Shown: positions 17,933 to 27,586 of the stretch, in pieces
Position numbering within the stretch: the stretch's first letter is position 1
Layout of the letters: each line of letters starts with the position of its first letter
Assembly: GCF_000802965.1 (NCBI RefSeq)
Contig: NZ_JSAK01000018.1
Coordinates: 1-64,000 of the forward strand
From: Pseudomonas fluorescens
GTDB taxonomy: Bacteria > Pseudomonadota > Gammaproteobacteria > Pseudomonadales > Pseudomonadaceae
DNA: 64,000 nt
Direction: 5' to 3'
Translations under genes and position numbers: made by a program
Notes under the pieces: generated by a model
Told to the model about the DNA's origin: nothing
Database searches by the model: none
Seen by the model: only the letters and a program-made list of their open reading frames with translations

Positions 17933-19519
17933 TCAGTCCCGCATTTCGGTCTGGCGTTCGACAGGGTCGATCAGCACGGCTTTCTGCTGGCGTACCAGCA
18001 GGTCGAGAATTTCATCCTGGCGCTCGCCGAGAATCCCCGAGAAGCTGATGCCACTGGATTTGGTCGGGGCGAGCATGGACACGCGATACAACTCGACGCT
18101 CAGCGGCGAGTCGATGGACAGCGGGCCGCTGCCGTTGGCCGCCAATTCACCGCCGACCACAATCAGCGAGACCTGGGCGTCGAACGGGTCGAGCTTGATG
18201 TCACGGTCGGTGTTGCTCAGGTCCTTGATGTGGCCATAGACGCCAGTCAGGCCGTTGGCCATGGCAACGTTTTCGTAGAGGCGAATATTCACGCTGTTAC
18301 GAATACGGATGCCGTGACGACGGTTGCTGATCACCTTGTTGCCCCACAGCAGATTGTCAGCACTCTCGTAGAGGGTGATGCCGTCGGTGTGGTTCTGGTA
18401 GATCTCGTTGTGAGCGATCAGGTTGTTGACGCTGTTACGGTCGATCACCAGGCCCGACAGTTTGTTGTCGTAGCTGCGGTTGTTGAAGATGAAGCTGTCG
18501 TTGACCTCACGGGAAATAATGATCCCGTGCTTCTTCTTGGTCCCGTACACCGTGTTGTCGGCAATGATCAGACCGTGGGAACGGTCGTGGGGGTCGATGC
18601 CGTAGACGATGTTGTCTTTGTAGGTGTTGCCCTTGACCACGAAGTCGCGGGTTTCGTAGCAGTAGAAGCCGTACCACATGTCCGAGAATTCGGAACCGAC
18701 GATCCAGCCGGTCGGTTCAGGACGCTTGAGCACCTTGGCCATGTTCGGCGTGTACTGGGAAATACTCACGCCGTAGGACTTACTGTTGGCGTAGCCGAAA
18801 CTGGCGATCTTGCTGTTGGCGATGTAGGTCTCGGTGCCGCCCCAGGACAGCAGGAACGGACGAAACTCTTTCGGCGACTTGAAGGCCGCCGGGCCGTTTG
18901 CTTTCTCGCTCCAGCCAGTGATCTTGGTATCACGTACGAACAGCTGGCCATCGTTGACCAGGAACGAACCGGCCTCTTGGGACAGGCGCAATTCTTCGGT
19001 CTGCTTGTCGATTTCGAGGATGCCGTGACGACCGACCACGATCGGCAGCTTGGCCAGGAACACACCCGGCGAGGTTTCGTTGAAGTACTGCTTGGGCAGC
19101 TTTTTCGCCAGGTCCTTGAGGTTCATGTAGCCGTCGTCGACAAAGATCGCCTGCGGGATGCCGTGCTGACGCACCACCCATTCGGCCATCTTGTTGTCGC
19201 CGCCGATGAAGTCCTTCAGGGCGTCTTCCTGCATCATCCGGCGCACGCTGATTTTGCCAGCCTTGCTGCGCACGACTTTTGCGGCGATGGCTTCGGCGGT
19301 GTAGCCGGAAACGTCCGGCAGCTTCGGCGTAGCCAGTTCCAGCGGCGCGGTCGGTGCGCTGCTGACGGTGTAGGTCTTGGCTTGTTGCAGTTCCTTGGCC
19401 ACTGTTGCCGGCTTGCCTGGTTGAGGCACCGCCGGCTCCACATTGGCGAAGGCAGCCGCACTCGCCAGCAGCATCGCGCCGGCCAGCAAGGTCAAAGTAC
19501 CTTTCTTGGCACTGTTCAT
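17933..19519 (-). CDS. algG: Mannuronan C5-epimerase AlgG
   Basis: A 528-residue periplasmic right-handed beta-helix enzyme that converts D-mannuronate to L-guluronate within the polymer. The signal peptide ends near residue 25. The parallel-helix (CASH) region spans about 215-450, with the catalytic motif DPHDRSHG near 315. ATG 19519 was chosen because AAGGGAG is eight bases upstream; an ATG nine codons earlier touches the algE stop and lacks a site. Confidence 0.95.
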   Translation of the reverse strand: MNSAKKGTLTLLAGAMLLASAAAFANVEPAVPQPGKPATVAKELQQAKTYTVSSAPTAPLELATPKLPDVSGYTAEAIAAKVVRSKAGKISVRRMMQEDALKDFIGGDNKMAEWVVRQHGIPQAIFVDDGYMNLKDLAKKLPKQYFNETSPGVFLAKLPIVVGRHGILEIDKQTEELRLSQEAGSFLVNDGQLFVRDTKITGWSEKANGPAAFKSPKEFRPFLLSWGGTETYIANSKIASFGYANSKSYGVSISQYTPNMAKVLKRPEPTGWIVGSEFSDMWYGFYCYETRDFVVKGNTYKDNIVYGIDPHDRSHGLIIADNTVYGTKKKHGIIISREVNDSFIFNNRSYDNKLSGLVIDRNSVNNLIAHNEIYQNHTDGITLYESADNLLWGNKVISNRRHGIRIRNSVNIRLYENVAMANGLTGVYGHIKDLSNTDRDIKLDPFDAQVSLIVVGGELAANGSGPLSIDSPLSVELYRVSMLAPTKSSGISFSGILGERQDEILDLLVRQQKAVLIDPVERQTEMRD

Positions 19520-19545
19520 GTCGGGGACTCCCTTCGCAATGTGCA

Positions 19546-21036
19546 TCAGAAGCGCCAGACCACGTCGATGAACGCGCGGTGCATGTACGAATCGACTTCT
19601 TTGCCGTAGGCATCGCCGGGCTTGAACACGCCGCCACGGAAGCGAACCAGGGCCGAAGGTTCATCGATTTTCTGGCTCAATGCGGCTGGCAACAGGCCTT
19701 GCTTGAAGTACTTGGTGACCACCAGATCCATTTCCTGGCCGAGGTCTTTTTCACCATCGTTCAGAGGCAGGGACGTGCTGGAAAGGATCGCGCCGGTGAC
19801 GTCGTCGGTGTTGTTCTGCACGGCGTCGATGCCGTTGCTGCCGACCGGCTTGTTGCCGTCGACACGCCAGAATTTGTGGTAGATCAGGCTGGCGTCGTAT
19901 TCGTCGTTGAGCATCCACGAACCGAACAGCGTGGCCGATTGCATGTTGTTCATTTCGCCACGGAAGGCCTCGCCGAAACGGTGCACGCGCGAACGGGTAC
20001 CGGTGTAGTTCGAGCGGTTGCTTTCCAGGCCGTTCTGTTCGTAATCCTCGCTGGCGCGGGCGTAGGCCGCACCGACTTGCCATTGCGGATCGAGGCGCAG
20101 ACGCACACCGAGGTCAGTGGCCCAGCCGTCGACATCGCCGCTGCTCTTCGGTTGTGCGGGCGCAGTGCCATCGGCGTTCAGCGGGTTGACCGTGTCGCGG
20201 TCGCCGCTCATGCCGGTGATGCTGCCCCAGTAATTGACCGTGTTGGTGTTGCGCCAGTTGTAGGCGTCGCTGTTGGCCTGCAGGCCCAGCCAACTGATGT
20301 CGCCGTTCTGTTTCTTGTCCAGCGAATCGGCGGGAACACCCGGTTCGGCGTAGTCGAGCTTGCCGTCATCGTGGGTGTGATGACCGCGAATACCGGCCCA
20401 GTGACCCGGGGTCCATTGGTACTCGGCATCAGCGAAAGCGTGCAGGCGATCCTTGTCTTCGGGTGCCAGTTCTTTCAGGTCGGTGCGGTATTCGCTGAAG
20501 CGTTCGGCGATACCGGCATTGGCGCGCAACAGTGTGGTGTCGAAGGTCCAGTTCAGGGCTTCGATGTTGGTGTCGCGCCATTGACCGTCGTCATTGTGCA
20601 GACGCTGACGACCGAATTTCAGGATCTCGCCAGGGTAGGGCGTGAAGCCGCTGTAGCCGACCCAGAACTCGCGCATCGCCAGATAATTCTTCTTGGTTTT
20701 GCGGTCATCGTTTTCAGTGTTTTGCGTGCCGTCGCTGCCGGATTGCTGCAGGGTGTCGGTCTCGATGATGTCGGTGGACGTCACCGCCTGACCCATCGCA
20801 TAACCGCTCCACGCGCCGCTTTCGCCATAGACCCACGGACGCAGGTCGAGGCCGACGCCGTTGACGTCGCCGCCACTCTGGGTGCCGAGGTCACGGTCGT
20901 CTTCGGACTGGCCGGTGATTTTCACGTCCAGGCCGAAGTTCTTGGTTTCTTCCGTCATCGCGGCCAGTGTCGGGCACGACCAGATCAATGCGAACGTCAG
21001 GCCGATACCGGCCTTCATGAATGGATTCAACTTCAT
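19546..21036 (-). CDS. algE: Outer-membrane alginate export porin AlgE
   Basis: A 496-residue beta-barrel (18 strands in the known structure) that lets alginate leave the cell. The signal peptide ends at about residue 26 (CPTLAAM), and the protein closes with the outer-membrane-type terminus HRAFIDVVWRF (final phenylalanine). Alternating aromatic/polar strands and long acidic or charged loops are visible throughout. Its ATG overlaps the algK stop as ATGA, with GAGGAA upstream inside algK, which fits the stoichiometric AlgK-AlgE secretin-like pair. Confidence 0.95.
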   Translation of the reverse strand: MKLNPFMKAGIGLTFALIWSCPTLAAMTEETKNFGLDVKITGQSEDDRDLGTQSGGDVNGVGLDLRPWVYGESGAWSGYAMGQAVTSTDIIETDTLQQSGSDGTQNTENDDRKTKKNYLAMREFWVGYSGFTPYPGEILKFGRQRLHNDDGQWRDTNIEALNWTFDTTLLRANAGIAERFSEYRTDLKELAPEDKDRLHAFADAEYQWTPGHWAGIRGHHTHDDGKLDYAEPGVPADSLDKKQNGDISWLGLQANSDAYNWRNTNTVNYWGSITGMSGDRDTVNPLNADGTAPAQPKSSGDVDGWATDLGVRLRLDPQWQVGAAYARASEDYEQNGLESNRSNYTGTRSRVHRFGEAFRGEMNNMQSATLFGSWMLNDEYDASLIYHKFWRVDGNKPVGSNGIDAVQNNTDDVTGAILSSTSLPLNDGEKDLGQEMDLVVTKYFKQGLLPAALSQKIDEPSALVRFRGGVFKPGDAYGKEVDSYMHRAFIDVVWRF

Positions 21037-22406
21037 AGGGATTCCTCACCGCCTTCTTCTTGCAGGGCGTGCAGTTGCAGCGTGTTCTGGCTCAAGGCAC
21101 CACGAGTCGCCTGTTCTTGTTTCAACAGGCGCTGGGCCTCGGCGAGCTGCGCAGGCGGCAGTTGGGCTTCGAGTGTTTGCGCAAGCTCGGTGGCTTGCGG
21201 GGTGTTCTGGGCCTTGGCCAATTGGCTGAAGACGTACGCATTGAGCGGGTCAGGCTTGGTGCCTTTGCCTTGGGAAAACAGTTGTGCGATGGCGAAGTCG
21301 GCGCTGTTCTGGCCGTTGCGCGCGGCGGTCAACAAGTGATCCAGCGCCTTCTGCGGATAGACCTTGCCCAGGTAGCCACGGCGATAGATCTGGCCGAGGT
21401 AGTAATCGGCGGCGACTTCGCGGCCGACGGCTTTCTGGAAGTGTTCCTCGGCGACCTTGGCGTCGGCCGGAACCATCTTGCCTTCGTAGTAGAGCTTGCC
21501 CAGCAACAGTTCGGCGCGCGGCTGGTCGGCGGCACGGCCGTTGTCCAGGTACTTCATCATCTGGTCGACATCGCCGAGTTCCGGGAAGTCGTAGAGCAGT
21601 TGCGCCAGGCTGACCCAGGAAGCGGGGTAGCCGGGAGCGATGTCTTCGAGCAGCGACTGCGCGGTTTTTTCGTCGGTCTTGCCCAGGCTCGCATCGCCCA
21701 GCACGCGAGCCACACTGTCTACCCGCTGAGCGGTGACGGCGCCGCGACTGTGCGCCGCTTGCATCTGCTTGATCAACTCGGCTTGTTGCTCAGCTTTACC
21801 TTGTTTCTGGTAGACCGTGGCCAATTCGACGTAGCAGATGTCGGTGGTATTCAGCGCCGCTTTGCAGATGGTTTCGACTTCGTCGAGGTGCTGGTCGTAG
21901 GTGCCTTGAGTGCGATAGAGCAGCACTTGCGCCAGACCCGCTTCCGGTTTGCCTTCGGCGCGCCATTGGCTGATTTGCTGTTGCGCATTCACGTTGGGAA
22001 AACTGTGCGGGTATTGCAGGTACAGCATCGCCAGCGGGATCAGGGTGTTGCCTTCGCCGGCGGCCGAGGCTTTCTTCAACAGGCCTTCGGCTTCATGTTG
22101 CTCGGCTTCGGTGGACCCCGGTTTGGCCACCAGCAGACGACCGAGACGCGCCTGGGCACGCGGTGAAACACTGGCGGCAGCGCGGTAAGTCGCCTCGGCC
22201 TGCTTCATCTGCGCCGGGTCACGGCTGTCGACCTGAATGTCGGCCAGGCCAACCTGGGCTTCGCTGTAGCCCAGGTCTGCCAGTTGCTGATAGTTCGCCG
22301 CCGCGGTAGCGGTATCGCCACGCTTGAGGGCTTCGTTGGCCAGGCGTTGATCGGGCAGGCCGGCACAACCGGCCAGAGACACTGCCAGCGCCAGCGAGCA
22401 CACCAT
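21033..22406 (-). CDS. algK: Alginate secretion lipoprotein AlgK
   Basis: An outer-membrane lipoprotein built of Sel1/TPR helices (about residues 25-440) that helps place AlgE and organises the periplasmic complex. The lipobox SLAGC is at residue 14 counted from ATG 22406. A REPIN lies immediately upstream (22410-22503). The ancestral start appears to be the GTG at 22538, with GGAGG eight bases before it and directly after the alg44 stop. The frame stays open from there through the repeat for 44 extra codons. From 22406 the signal has no basic n-region and only an AGGGGG stretch from the repeat as ribosome site, so the true start is unsettled. Confidence 0.9.
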   Translation of the reverse strand: MVCSLALAVSLAGCAGLPDQRLANEALKRGDTATAAANYQQLADLGYSEAQVGLADIQVDSRDPAQMKQAEATYRAAASVSPRAQARLGRLLVAKPGSTEAEQHEAEGLLKKASAAGEGNTLIPLAMLYLQYPHSFPNVNAQQQISQWRAEGKPEAGLAQVLLYRTQGTYDQHLDEVETICKAALNTTDICYVELATVYQKQGKAEQQAELIKQMQAAHSRGAVTAQRVDSVARVLGDASLGKTDEKTAQSLLEDIAPGYPASWVSLAQLLYDFPELGDVDQMMKYLDNGRAADQPRAELLLGKLYYEGKMVPADAKVAEEHFQKAVGREVAADYYLGQIYRRGYLGKVYPQKALDHLLTAARNGQNSADFAIAQLFSQGKGTKPDPLNAYVFSQLAKAQNTPQATELAQTLEAQLPPAQLAEAQRLLKQEQATRGALSQNTLQLHALQEEGGEESL

Positions 22407-22409
22407 AGG

Positions 22410-22503
22410 CCCCCTGTGGGAGCTGGCTTGCCAGCGATTCAGGCGCTGCGGTGCATCAGGTAAACCAGGTTGATCCAATCGCTGGCAAGCCAGCTCCCAC
22501 AGG
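22410..22503. repeat. REPIN within the 5' part of the algK frame
   Basis: Inverted TGTGGGAGCTGGCTTGCCAG arms with a 45-base spacer separate the ribosome-binding site that follows alg44 from the algK lipoprotein signal. The reading frame is open across it. Confidence 0.92.
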
Positions 22504-22553
22504 GATCGCGGCGTTCTCAGGAGACTAATGATCGTCACGGGCATGTCCTCCGG

Positions 22554-23723
22554 TTACAGACCAGCAGCCATGGCTTTGTCGATCAGCCAGTTCAGGTTCG
22601 GGCCACGGTCGCTGCTCACTTCCACCGGGCGACCGGCGAGGGCGCTGTCGAGTGCTTCGTCAGGCTGGATCAGTACGCGGATGTCGGACGACAGGTCGGC
22701 GCTTTTCAGGCTGGTGCTGCTGACGATCTTGCCGGTGCGGGTCTTGTCTTCACCGGCGATCTGGAAGCGCACCGGGGCACCTGGCAGCACGTCGCCGAAC
22801 TGGCGATAGGAGAAGCGCGCTTCGACATTGGCTTCGGTATTACGCGGCACCAGTTGGAAGATCACGTCACCCTTGCTGGCGTACTGACCGTTGGCGACCA
22901 TTTGCTGGGCCACGGTGCAATCGCATGGCGAGGTCAGGGTGCCGGTCATTTGCTTGCCGAACAGTTCTTCAACCTTGGCCGGGGCCAGTTGATCGTCTTC
23001 CAGATGACCCTTGAGCACGTCGAGCATGCTGGTGCTGAAGGTCGCCAGCGGTGCGCCTTTGGCCGCGACGCCATCGGATTTCACCAGGCTCTGCACGGTG
23101 CCGTCGCGCGGCATGGTGATGTTCACGCCGGGCACGCTGACCAGACCGGCCTGAGCGTGGCTGACGAAGTACATGCCGTACACCGACTTGAAGATGAAGC
23201 CGAACGCGGCCAGGCCAACCACGAAAATCCCCAGGCTGAAGGTCACGGCTTTCATGCGACCGAACGCGCTCATGCCGTGGCCGCCGTCCTTGATCTTGCG
23301 CGCCTTGGTGAAGTTGTCGCGCTGCAGGGTCGCCAGCACTTCACCGATGGTGACGATGTCGCCGGCCAGGTGTGAAGTGATCAGGTGACGCAGGGTCGAG
23401 ATGTCTTGCGGTTCCAGGTTCTGGAACATGCAACCGGTACGACCGGTTTCGCGATCGTAGGAACGCACCTGCAACTCGACGTCCATGGCCAGGCCAAGGT
23501 TGTCGATGACGAATTGCAGGCGAGCCTTGTACTTGTCGCCGACCTTCAATGGCAGCTGACCGGCGTTGAAAGCCAGGCCACCAGCGGACAGATCGATCAC
23601 TCGTGCTTCGACCGGCGTACGGTCAGGGCCGAAGAAACGCAGCTTGGCCGGAATTTTCACTCGGGCGTGTTGGCGCTGGGCTTCGGATTCGTGCACTACG
23701 TTGGCGTTGACGGCGGTATTCAT
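22554..23723 (-). CDS. alg44: Alginate co-polymerase Alg44 (PilZ, c-di-GMP sensor)
   Basis: A 389-residue inner-membrane protein that activates Alg8 on binding cyclic di-GMP. The N-terminal PilZ domain (about residues 14-120) keeps the ligand residues: R17 and R21 (RxxxR in RQHAR) and D44/S46 in DLSAGG. One membrane helix follows (about 160-185), then a periplasmic HlyD-like region with lipoyl-type halves. AAGGA precedes the ATG at 23723. It is the second-messenger entry point of the operon. Confidence 0.96.
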   Translation of the reverse strand: MNTAVNANVVHESEAQRQHARVKIPAKLRFFGPDRTPVEARVIDLSAGGLAFNAGQLPLKVGDKYKARLQFVIDNLGLAMDVELQVRSYDRETGRTGCMFQNLEPQDISTLRHLITSHLAGDIVTIGEVLATLQRDNFTKARKIKDGGHGMSAFGRMKAVTFSLGIFVVGLAAFGFIFKSVYGMYFVSHAQAGLVSVPGVNITMPRDGTVQSLVKSDGVAAKGAPLATFSTSMLDVLKGHLEDDQLAPAKVEELFGKQMTGTLTSPCDCTVAQQMVANGQYASKGDVIFQLVPRNTEANVEARFSYRQFGDVLPGAPVRFQIAGEDKTRTGKIVSSTSLKSADLSSDIRVLIQPDEALDSALAGRPVEVSSDRGPNLNWLIDKAMAAGL

Positions 23724-23759
23724 AGGGGCGGTTTCCTTGTTAATTCAATAAGGGGGCGG

Positions 23760-25241
23760 TCAGACCATCATCAGCAGCACGGCGACAAAAATGCTGCCGG
23801 CGGAGAAGGTCATGGTCCGAGACGACCAGGTGTTGAACCAACGTTGAAAGCTGGCGAGATCACGGGTCAGGGATGTGGGCTGGCGAGTCCAGGATTGTTG
23901 GTCGAGGCGGAAGAACACGTAGATCTTCACCAGCGCACCGACGATCTGGTTGTAATAGAGAATCGCCGGGTAAGCCGGGCCGATCCGGTGACCGGAGCAG
24001 GACAGCAACAGGGTCAGGATCAGGCGGGTAATGCCGATCCACAGCAGGTACACCAGGATGAACGCGGTGCCGTACTTGAAGCTGGCGATGATCGCCACGG
24101 TCAGGCCCAGCAGCGAGGTCCACATCGACACGCGCTGATCGAACAGCACTACCGAAGTGAACGCACCGAGGCGTTTGATCCCCAGGCCCAGGGCGCGGGA
24201 GTTCTGCCGCAGGTTGTTGCCGTACCAGCGGAACATCAGCTTGCGACTGGCCTTGATGAAGCTCTTCTCAGGCGGGTGCTCGACGGTGTTGATCGCGGCA
24301 TCAGGCACGTAGAAGGTGTCGTAGCCCAGGCGCATCAGGCTGAACCAGCTCGACTTGTCGTCACCGGTCAGGAACTTGAAGCGACCCAGGCGCCAGTGTT
24401 GCAGCGAGTCGCTTTCCACGTCGGCGATGAATTCCGGGTTGGTGACCACGGTGGCGCGGAACACCGACATGCGCCCGGTCATGGTCAGCACGCGCTTGGA
24501 CAGGGCCATCGAGCACATGTTGATGTGACGCTGGGCGAAACGCAGCTTGTGCCATTCGCTCATGATGTAGCCGCCGCGCACTTCGCAGAATTCGTTGGTG
24601 GTCAGGCCGCCAACGTTGCCGAACAACTGGAACCACGGAACGGTCTTGCGCACGACGCCTTCGCCGAGCACGGTGTCGCCATCGATCACGGCCACCACGG
24701 CGCGGTCATCCGGCAAGTGACGGGAGATGGCGCGGAAGCCGTAGGCCAGGCCGTCGCGTTTGCCGGTGCCGGGAATGCGCACGAAGTCGAGCTTGACGTG
24801 CGGTGGCGGGTTCATCCGCTTCCACAGGCTCTTCACCAGCAACTCATCGGACATTTCTACGATGGAGCAGACCATGGTGGTCGGCAGGCCGCAGTCGATC
24901 GCTTCGCGGATCACCGAGCTGTAGACCTGCGCGGTGGTCAGGGCGTCGATACGGAAACTGGTGACCATCAAGAAGACATGGGACGGGTCCGCCGCTTTAC
25001 CCAGCTTGCGCACTTTGCGCCGCAGGTGCGGGTAGACCACGTACAGAAACAGCATGCCGCGCAGAAAGTGCGTGGCACCCATCGAGTAGCGCCAGATGCC
25101 GACGATACCGATCAGGAAAATGAAGTCCTTCGACTCGGAGTCGAACGTGGATACAGGCAGCGCCATGGCGATGCCCATCAATAAACTCAAGTAAAACAGC
25201 CAACCGGCGGCCTGGAGTAGGCCGTGCTTTAGCCTGTGCAT
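23760..25241 (-). CDS. alg8: Alginate polymerase, glycosyltransferase Alg8
   Basis: A GT2-family inner-membrane glycosyltransferase of 493 residues that polymerises mannuronate from GDP-mannuronate. There are two membrane segments near the N-terminus (about residues 10-65), a cytosolic GT-A domain with VVAVIDGDTVLGEGV (about 180), DVESDSLQHWRLGRFK and the processive-type QRH box, then three or more C-terminal membrane helices. MHRLK was taken as the start because it is the family's usual N-terminus; an in-frame ATG three codons earlier is possible, and neither has a strong ribosome site. Confidence 0.95.
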   Translation of the reverse strand: MHRLKHGLLQAAGWLFYLSLLMGIAMALPVSTFDSESKDFIFLIGIVGIWRYSMGATHFLRGMLFLYVVYPHLRRKVRKLGKAADPSHVFLMVTSFRIDALTTAQVYSSVIREAIDCGLPTTMVCSIVEMSDELLVKSLWKRMNPPPHVKLDFVRIPGTGKRDGLAYGFRAISRHLPDDRAVVAVIDGDTVLGEGVVRKTVPWFQLFGNVGGLTTNEFCEVRGGYIMSEWHKLRFAQRHINMCSMALSKRVLTMTGRMSVFRATVVTNPEFIADVESDSLQHWRLGRFKFLTGDDKSSWFSLMRLGYDTFYVPDAAINTVEHPPEKSFIKASRKLMFRWYGNNLRQNSRALGLGIKRLGAFTSVVLFDQRVSMWTSLLGLTVAIIASFKYGTAFILVYLLWIGITRLILTLLLSCSGHRIGPAYPAILYYNQIVGALVKIYVFFRLDQQSWTRQPTSLTRDLASFQRWFNTWSSRTMTFSAGSIFVAVLLMMV

Positions 25242-25312
25242 AATCTGCATCCGTCTCGATCTCGGGCGAGGCCCGATTGGGTTAAGGCAGGCTTACAAAA
25301 ACTTGCAGGGTT

Positions 25313-25425
25313 CTGTAGGAGCTGCCGAAGGCTGCGATCTTTTGATCGTGATCTTTCAGGGTTCGCTCGGGATCCAAGTGGCCCTGAAAAGATCGCAGCC
25401 TCGTTTCACTCGTCAGCTCCTACAA
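25313..25425. repeat. REPIN between algD and alg8
   Basis: Two inverted GTAGGAGCTGCCG-family arms, with an irregular right arm (GATCGCAGCCTCGTTTCACT then CGTCAGCTCCTACA). The same variant right arm occurs at 34050. Confidence 0.85.
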
Positions 25426-25470
25426 CGGGTTCGCACAGTTGATGCGCGGCGCCGCAGAGATGCCTTGCGC

Positions 25471-26787
25471 TTACCAGCAGATGCCTTCGGTGCGACCGCT
25501 GACGCTGGTGGCCTTGGACATGAAGCCGACCAGGTCGATCACTTGCTTGCCGTGAGGAACGTTCTGCACCAGGGAGCGGAATTTTTCGTCACGGTTGCCG
25601 AGGATGATCACGTCGGAGTTGTTGATCACATCGTCGAAGTCAGCGTTGAGCAGCGACGAAACGTGCGGGATCTTCGACTCGATGTAGTCCTTGTTCGCGC
25701 CGTGGACACGGGCGTACTCGACGTTGCTGTCGTAGATGCTCAGATCGAAACCTTTACCGATCAGCATTTCTGCCAGATCAACCAGCGGGCTTTCGCGCAG
25801 GTCATCGGTACCGGCCTTGAAACTCAGGCCGAGCAGGGCGACTTTGCGTTTGTCGTGGCTTTCGACGATGTCGAAGGCGTTCTGCACCTGGGACTCGTTG
25901 CTGCGCATCAGCGAGTTGAGCAGCGGGGCTTCCACGTCCAGGGAACCGGCGCGGTAGGTCAGGGCACGCACGTCCTTCGGCAGGCAGGAACCACCGAAAG
26001 CGAAGCCTGGGCGCATGTAGTACTGGGACAGGTTCAGGGTCTTGTCCTGGCAAACCACGTCCATCACTTCACGACCGTCGACGCCGACAGCCTTGGCGAT
26101 GTTGCCGATTTCGTTGGCGAAGGTCACCTTGGTGGCGTGCCACACGTTGCAGGTGTACTTGATCATCTCGGCGACGGCGATGTCCTTGCGGATGATCGGC
26201 GCGTCGAGTTCTTCGTACAGCGATTGCAGTACGTCGCCCGAAGCCTTGTCGAACTCACCGATGACGGTCATCGGCGGCAGGTCGTAGTCGGCGATGGCGG
26301 TGCTTTCGCGCAGGAACTCAGGGTTTACGGCAACGCCGAAATCGACACCGGCCTTCTTGCCGGAGCAGTCTTCGAGAATCGGGATGACCACGTTGGCGAC
26401 GGTGCCCGGCAGCACGGTGCTGCGCACCACGATGGTGTGGCGGGTGGATTTGTCACGCAGGACAAAACCGATTTCGCGGCACACGGCCTCGATGTAGTTC
26501 AGTTCCAGGTCGCCGTTCTTCTTGCTCGGCGTACCGACGCAGATCATCGACAGGTCGGTGTCGCGAATCGCCTCGGCGAAGTTGGTGGTGCCGCGCAGAC
26601 GGCCAGTCTGGATACCTTGCGCCAGAAGTTCGCCCAGGCCCGGTTCAACGATCGGCGATTTGCCGGCGTTGATCATATCGATCTTGTCTTTGGCAACATC
26701 GACGCCAACGACGTCATGGCCCCGTGCAGACAGGCAACCGGCACATACTGCGCCAACGTAACCCAAACCAAATATGCTGATGCGCAT
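25471..26787 (-). CDS. algD: GDP-mannose 6-dehydrogenase
   Basis: A 438-residue cytosolic NAD-dependent four-electron dehydrogenase that oxidises GDP-mannose to GDP-mannuronate, the committed step of alginate synthesis. The N-terminal Rossmann fold starts with ISIFGLGYVGAVCAGCL (about residues 3-19), the central helical domain follows, and the catalytic cysteine is in GGSCLPKD (about 265-272). ATG 26787 is preceded by AGAGG at nine bases; the longest frame begins eight codons earlier. As first gene of the operon it is the main target of regulation, and a long AT-rich region lies upstream. Confidence 0.97.
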   Translation of the reverse strand: MRISIFGLGYVGAVCAGCLSARGHDVVGVDVAKDKIDMINAGKSPIVEPGLGELLAQGIQTGRLRGTTNFAEAIRDTDLSMICVGTPSKKNGDLELNYIEAVCREIGFVLRDKSTRHTIVVRSTVLPGTVANVVIPILEDCSGKKAGVDFGVAVNPEFLRESTAIADYDLPPMTVIGEFDKASGDVLQSLYEELDAPIIRKDIAVAEMIKYTCNVWHATKVTFANEIGNIAKAVGVDGREVMDVVCQDKTLNLSQYYMRPGFAFGGSCLPKDVRALTYRAGSLDVEAPLLNSLMRSNESQVQNAFDIVESHDKRKVALLGLSFKAGTDDLRESPLVDLAEMLIGKGFDLSIYDSNVEYARVHGANKDYIESKIPHVSSLLNADFDDVINNSDVIILGNRDEKFRSLVQNVPHGKQVIDLVGFMSKATSVSGRTEGICW

Positions 26788-27259
26788 CGCAATTACCTCT
26801 GTATAGATCAAGCCAATTAGATGGCCGGAGTTAATGGTGTTCAGCGTTTATAGTGCACTCGCAAGTGCTGCATACAGGCGCAACAATGCCGTGTGCTGGC
26901 ATATAAGTTACGAGTGTCTAAATAAGTGCACTCAAGGTGTGCGCAACTAAGCCTTATTATTATGACTTGCCCTGTTATGCAGCCGATCCTCTGCTCTGAA
27001 GACGCTTGTGCAATGGTCTTGCGCGCTCAATGCCAGGCCAAAGGCCCATAAATCAAGCGGTTGGGTGCTCAGGCGAGCACGTTTATAGGGGCGCTGCCAT
27101 GGCCTTGTAGGGGATAGTCATCGAGCGTTATCTCCTGTCCATTCTGTGTTGTCCAAATCAGGGATTATTCAATCAAAGTTAATGTGACAACTTTGCTATA
27201 CGAATCTCTGTTCTGCGTAAGTCTTCTCCTACAAACTCTGTGAGAATCGTTACCGGTGG

Positions 27260-27287
27260 TATGAGCGGTGCATTCGGACATAGTTCC
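27260..27287 (-). promoter_or_regulatory. Candidate AlgU (sigma-22) promoter for algD
   Basis: On the minus strand GGAACTA (27287-27281) is followed after 16 bases by TCATA (27264-27260). The AlgU consensus is GAACTT, 16-17 bases, TCTGA. The implied leader is about 465 bases, a little longer than the roughly 370 bases known in Pseudomonas aeruginosa. Confidence 0.3.
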
Positions 27288-27556
27288 GATCCGCTCATCA
27301 TGAAATCTGAAATTTCTTGAAATATTGAGAAAGATGGCACTGCTCTCAAATTGATAGCACTTACCGTTTCGCCCTTTATATATAGGCGGATTATTGGAGG
27401 GGATAGTTTTTTGCCACTACCGATAAAAATTTTCAGTGCCACTACTGAAAAAAAAGATCGAAGTCGAGTGAAACTAAAGTTAGAAAAATGACTGATGGGT
27501 TTTTGGCGCCATAAAAATGGCGAAAAAGGCGGGAGAAGAAGGGGCAATCAATGGGT

Positions 27557-27586
27557 GGCGCACGACAGTGTTTGAGGTCGTGCGCC
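27557..27586 (-). terminator. Hairpin after yaaA
   Basis: GGCGCACGAC pairs perfectly with GTCGTGCGCC across a ten-base loop, eleven bases after the yaaA stop. There is no T-run, so this may be a weak or factor-assisted terminator. Confidence 0.5.

Noticed and set aside
27171..27200. TAACTT-containing stretch as the algD sigma-22 promoter
   Set aside because: The spacing to the nearest TGA-type -10 is too short (about 13-15 bases), so the 27260-27287 pair was preferred.
27179..27547. 122-codon minus-strand frame upstream of algD
   Set aside because: The translation reflects AT-rich DNA (runs of Phe, Ser, Ile) with no signal peptide, domain or good ribosome site, and it lies in the expected regulatory region.
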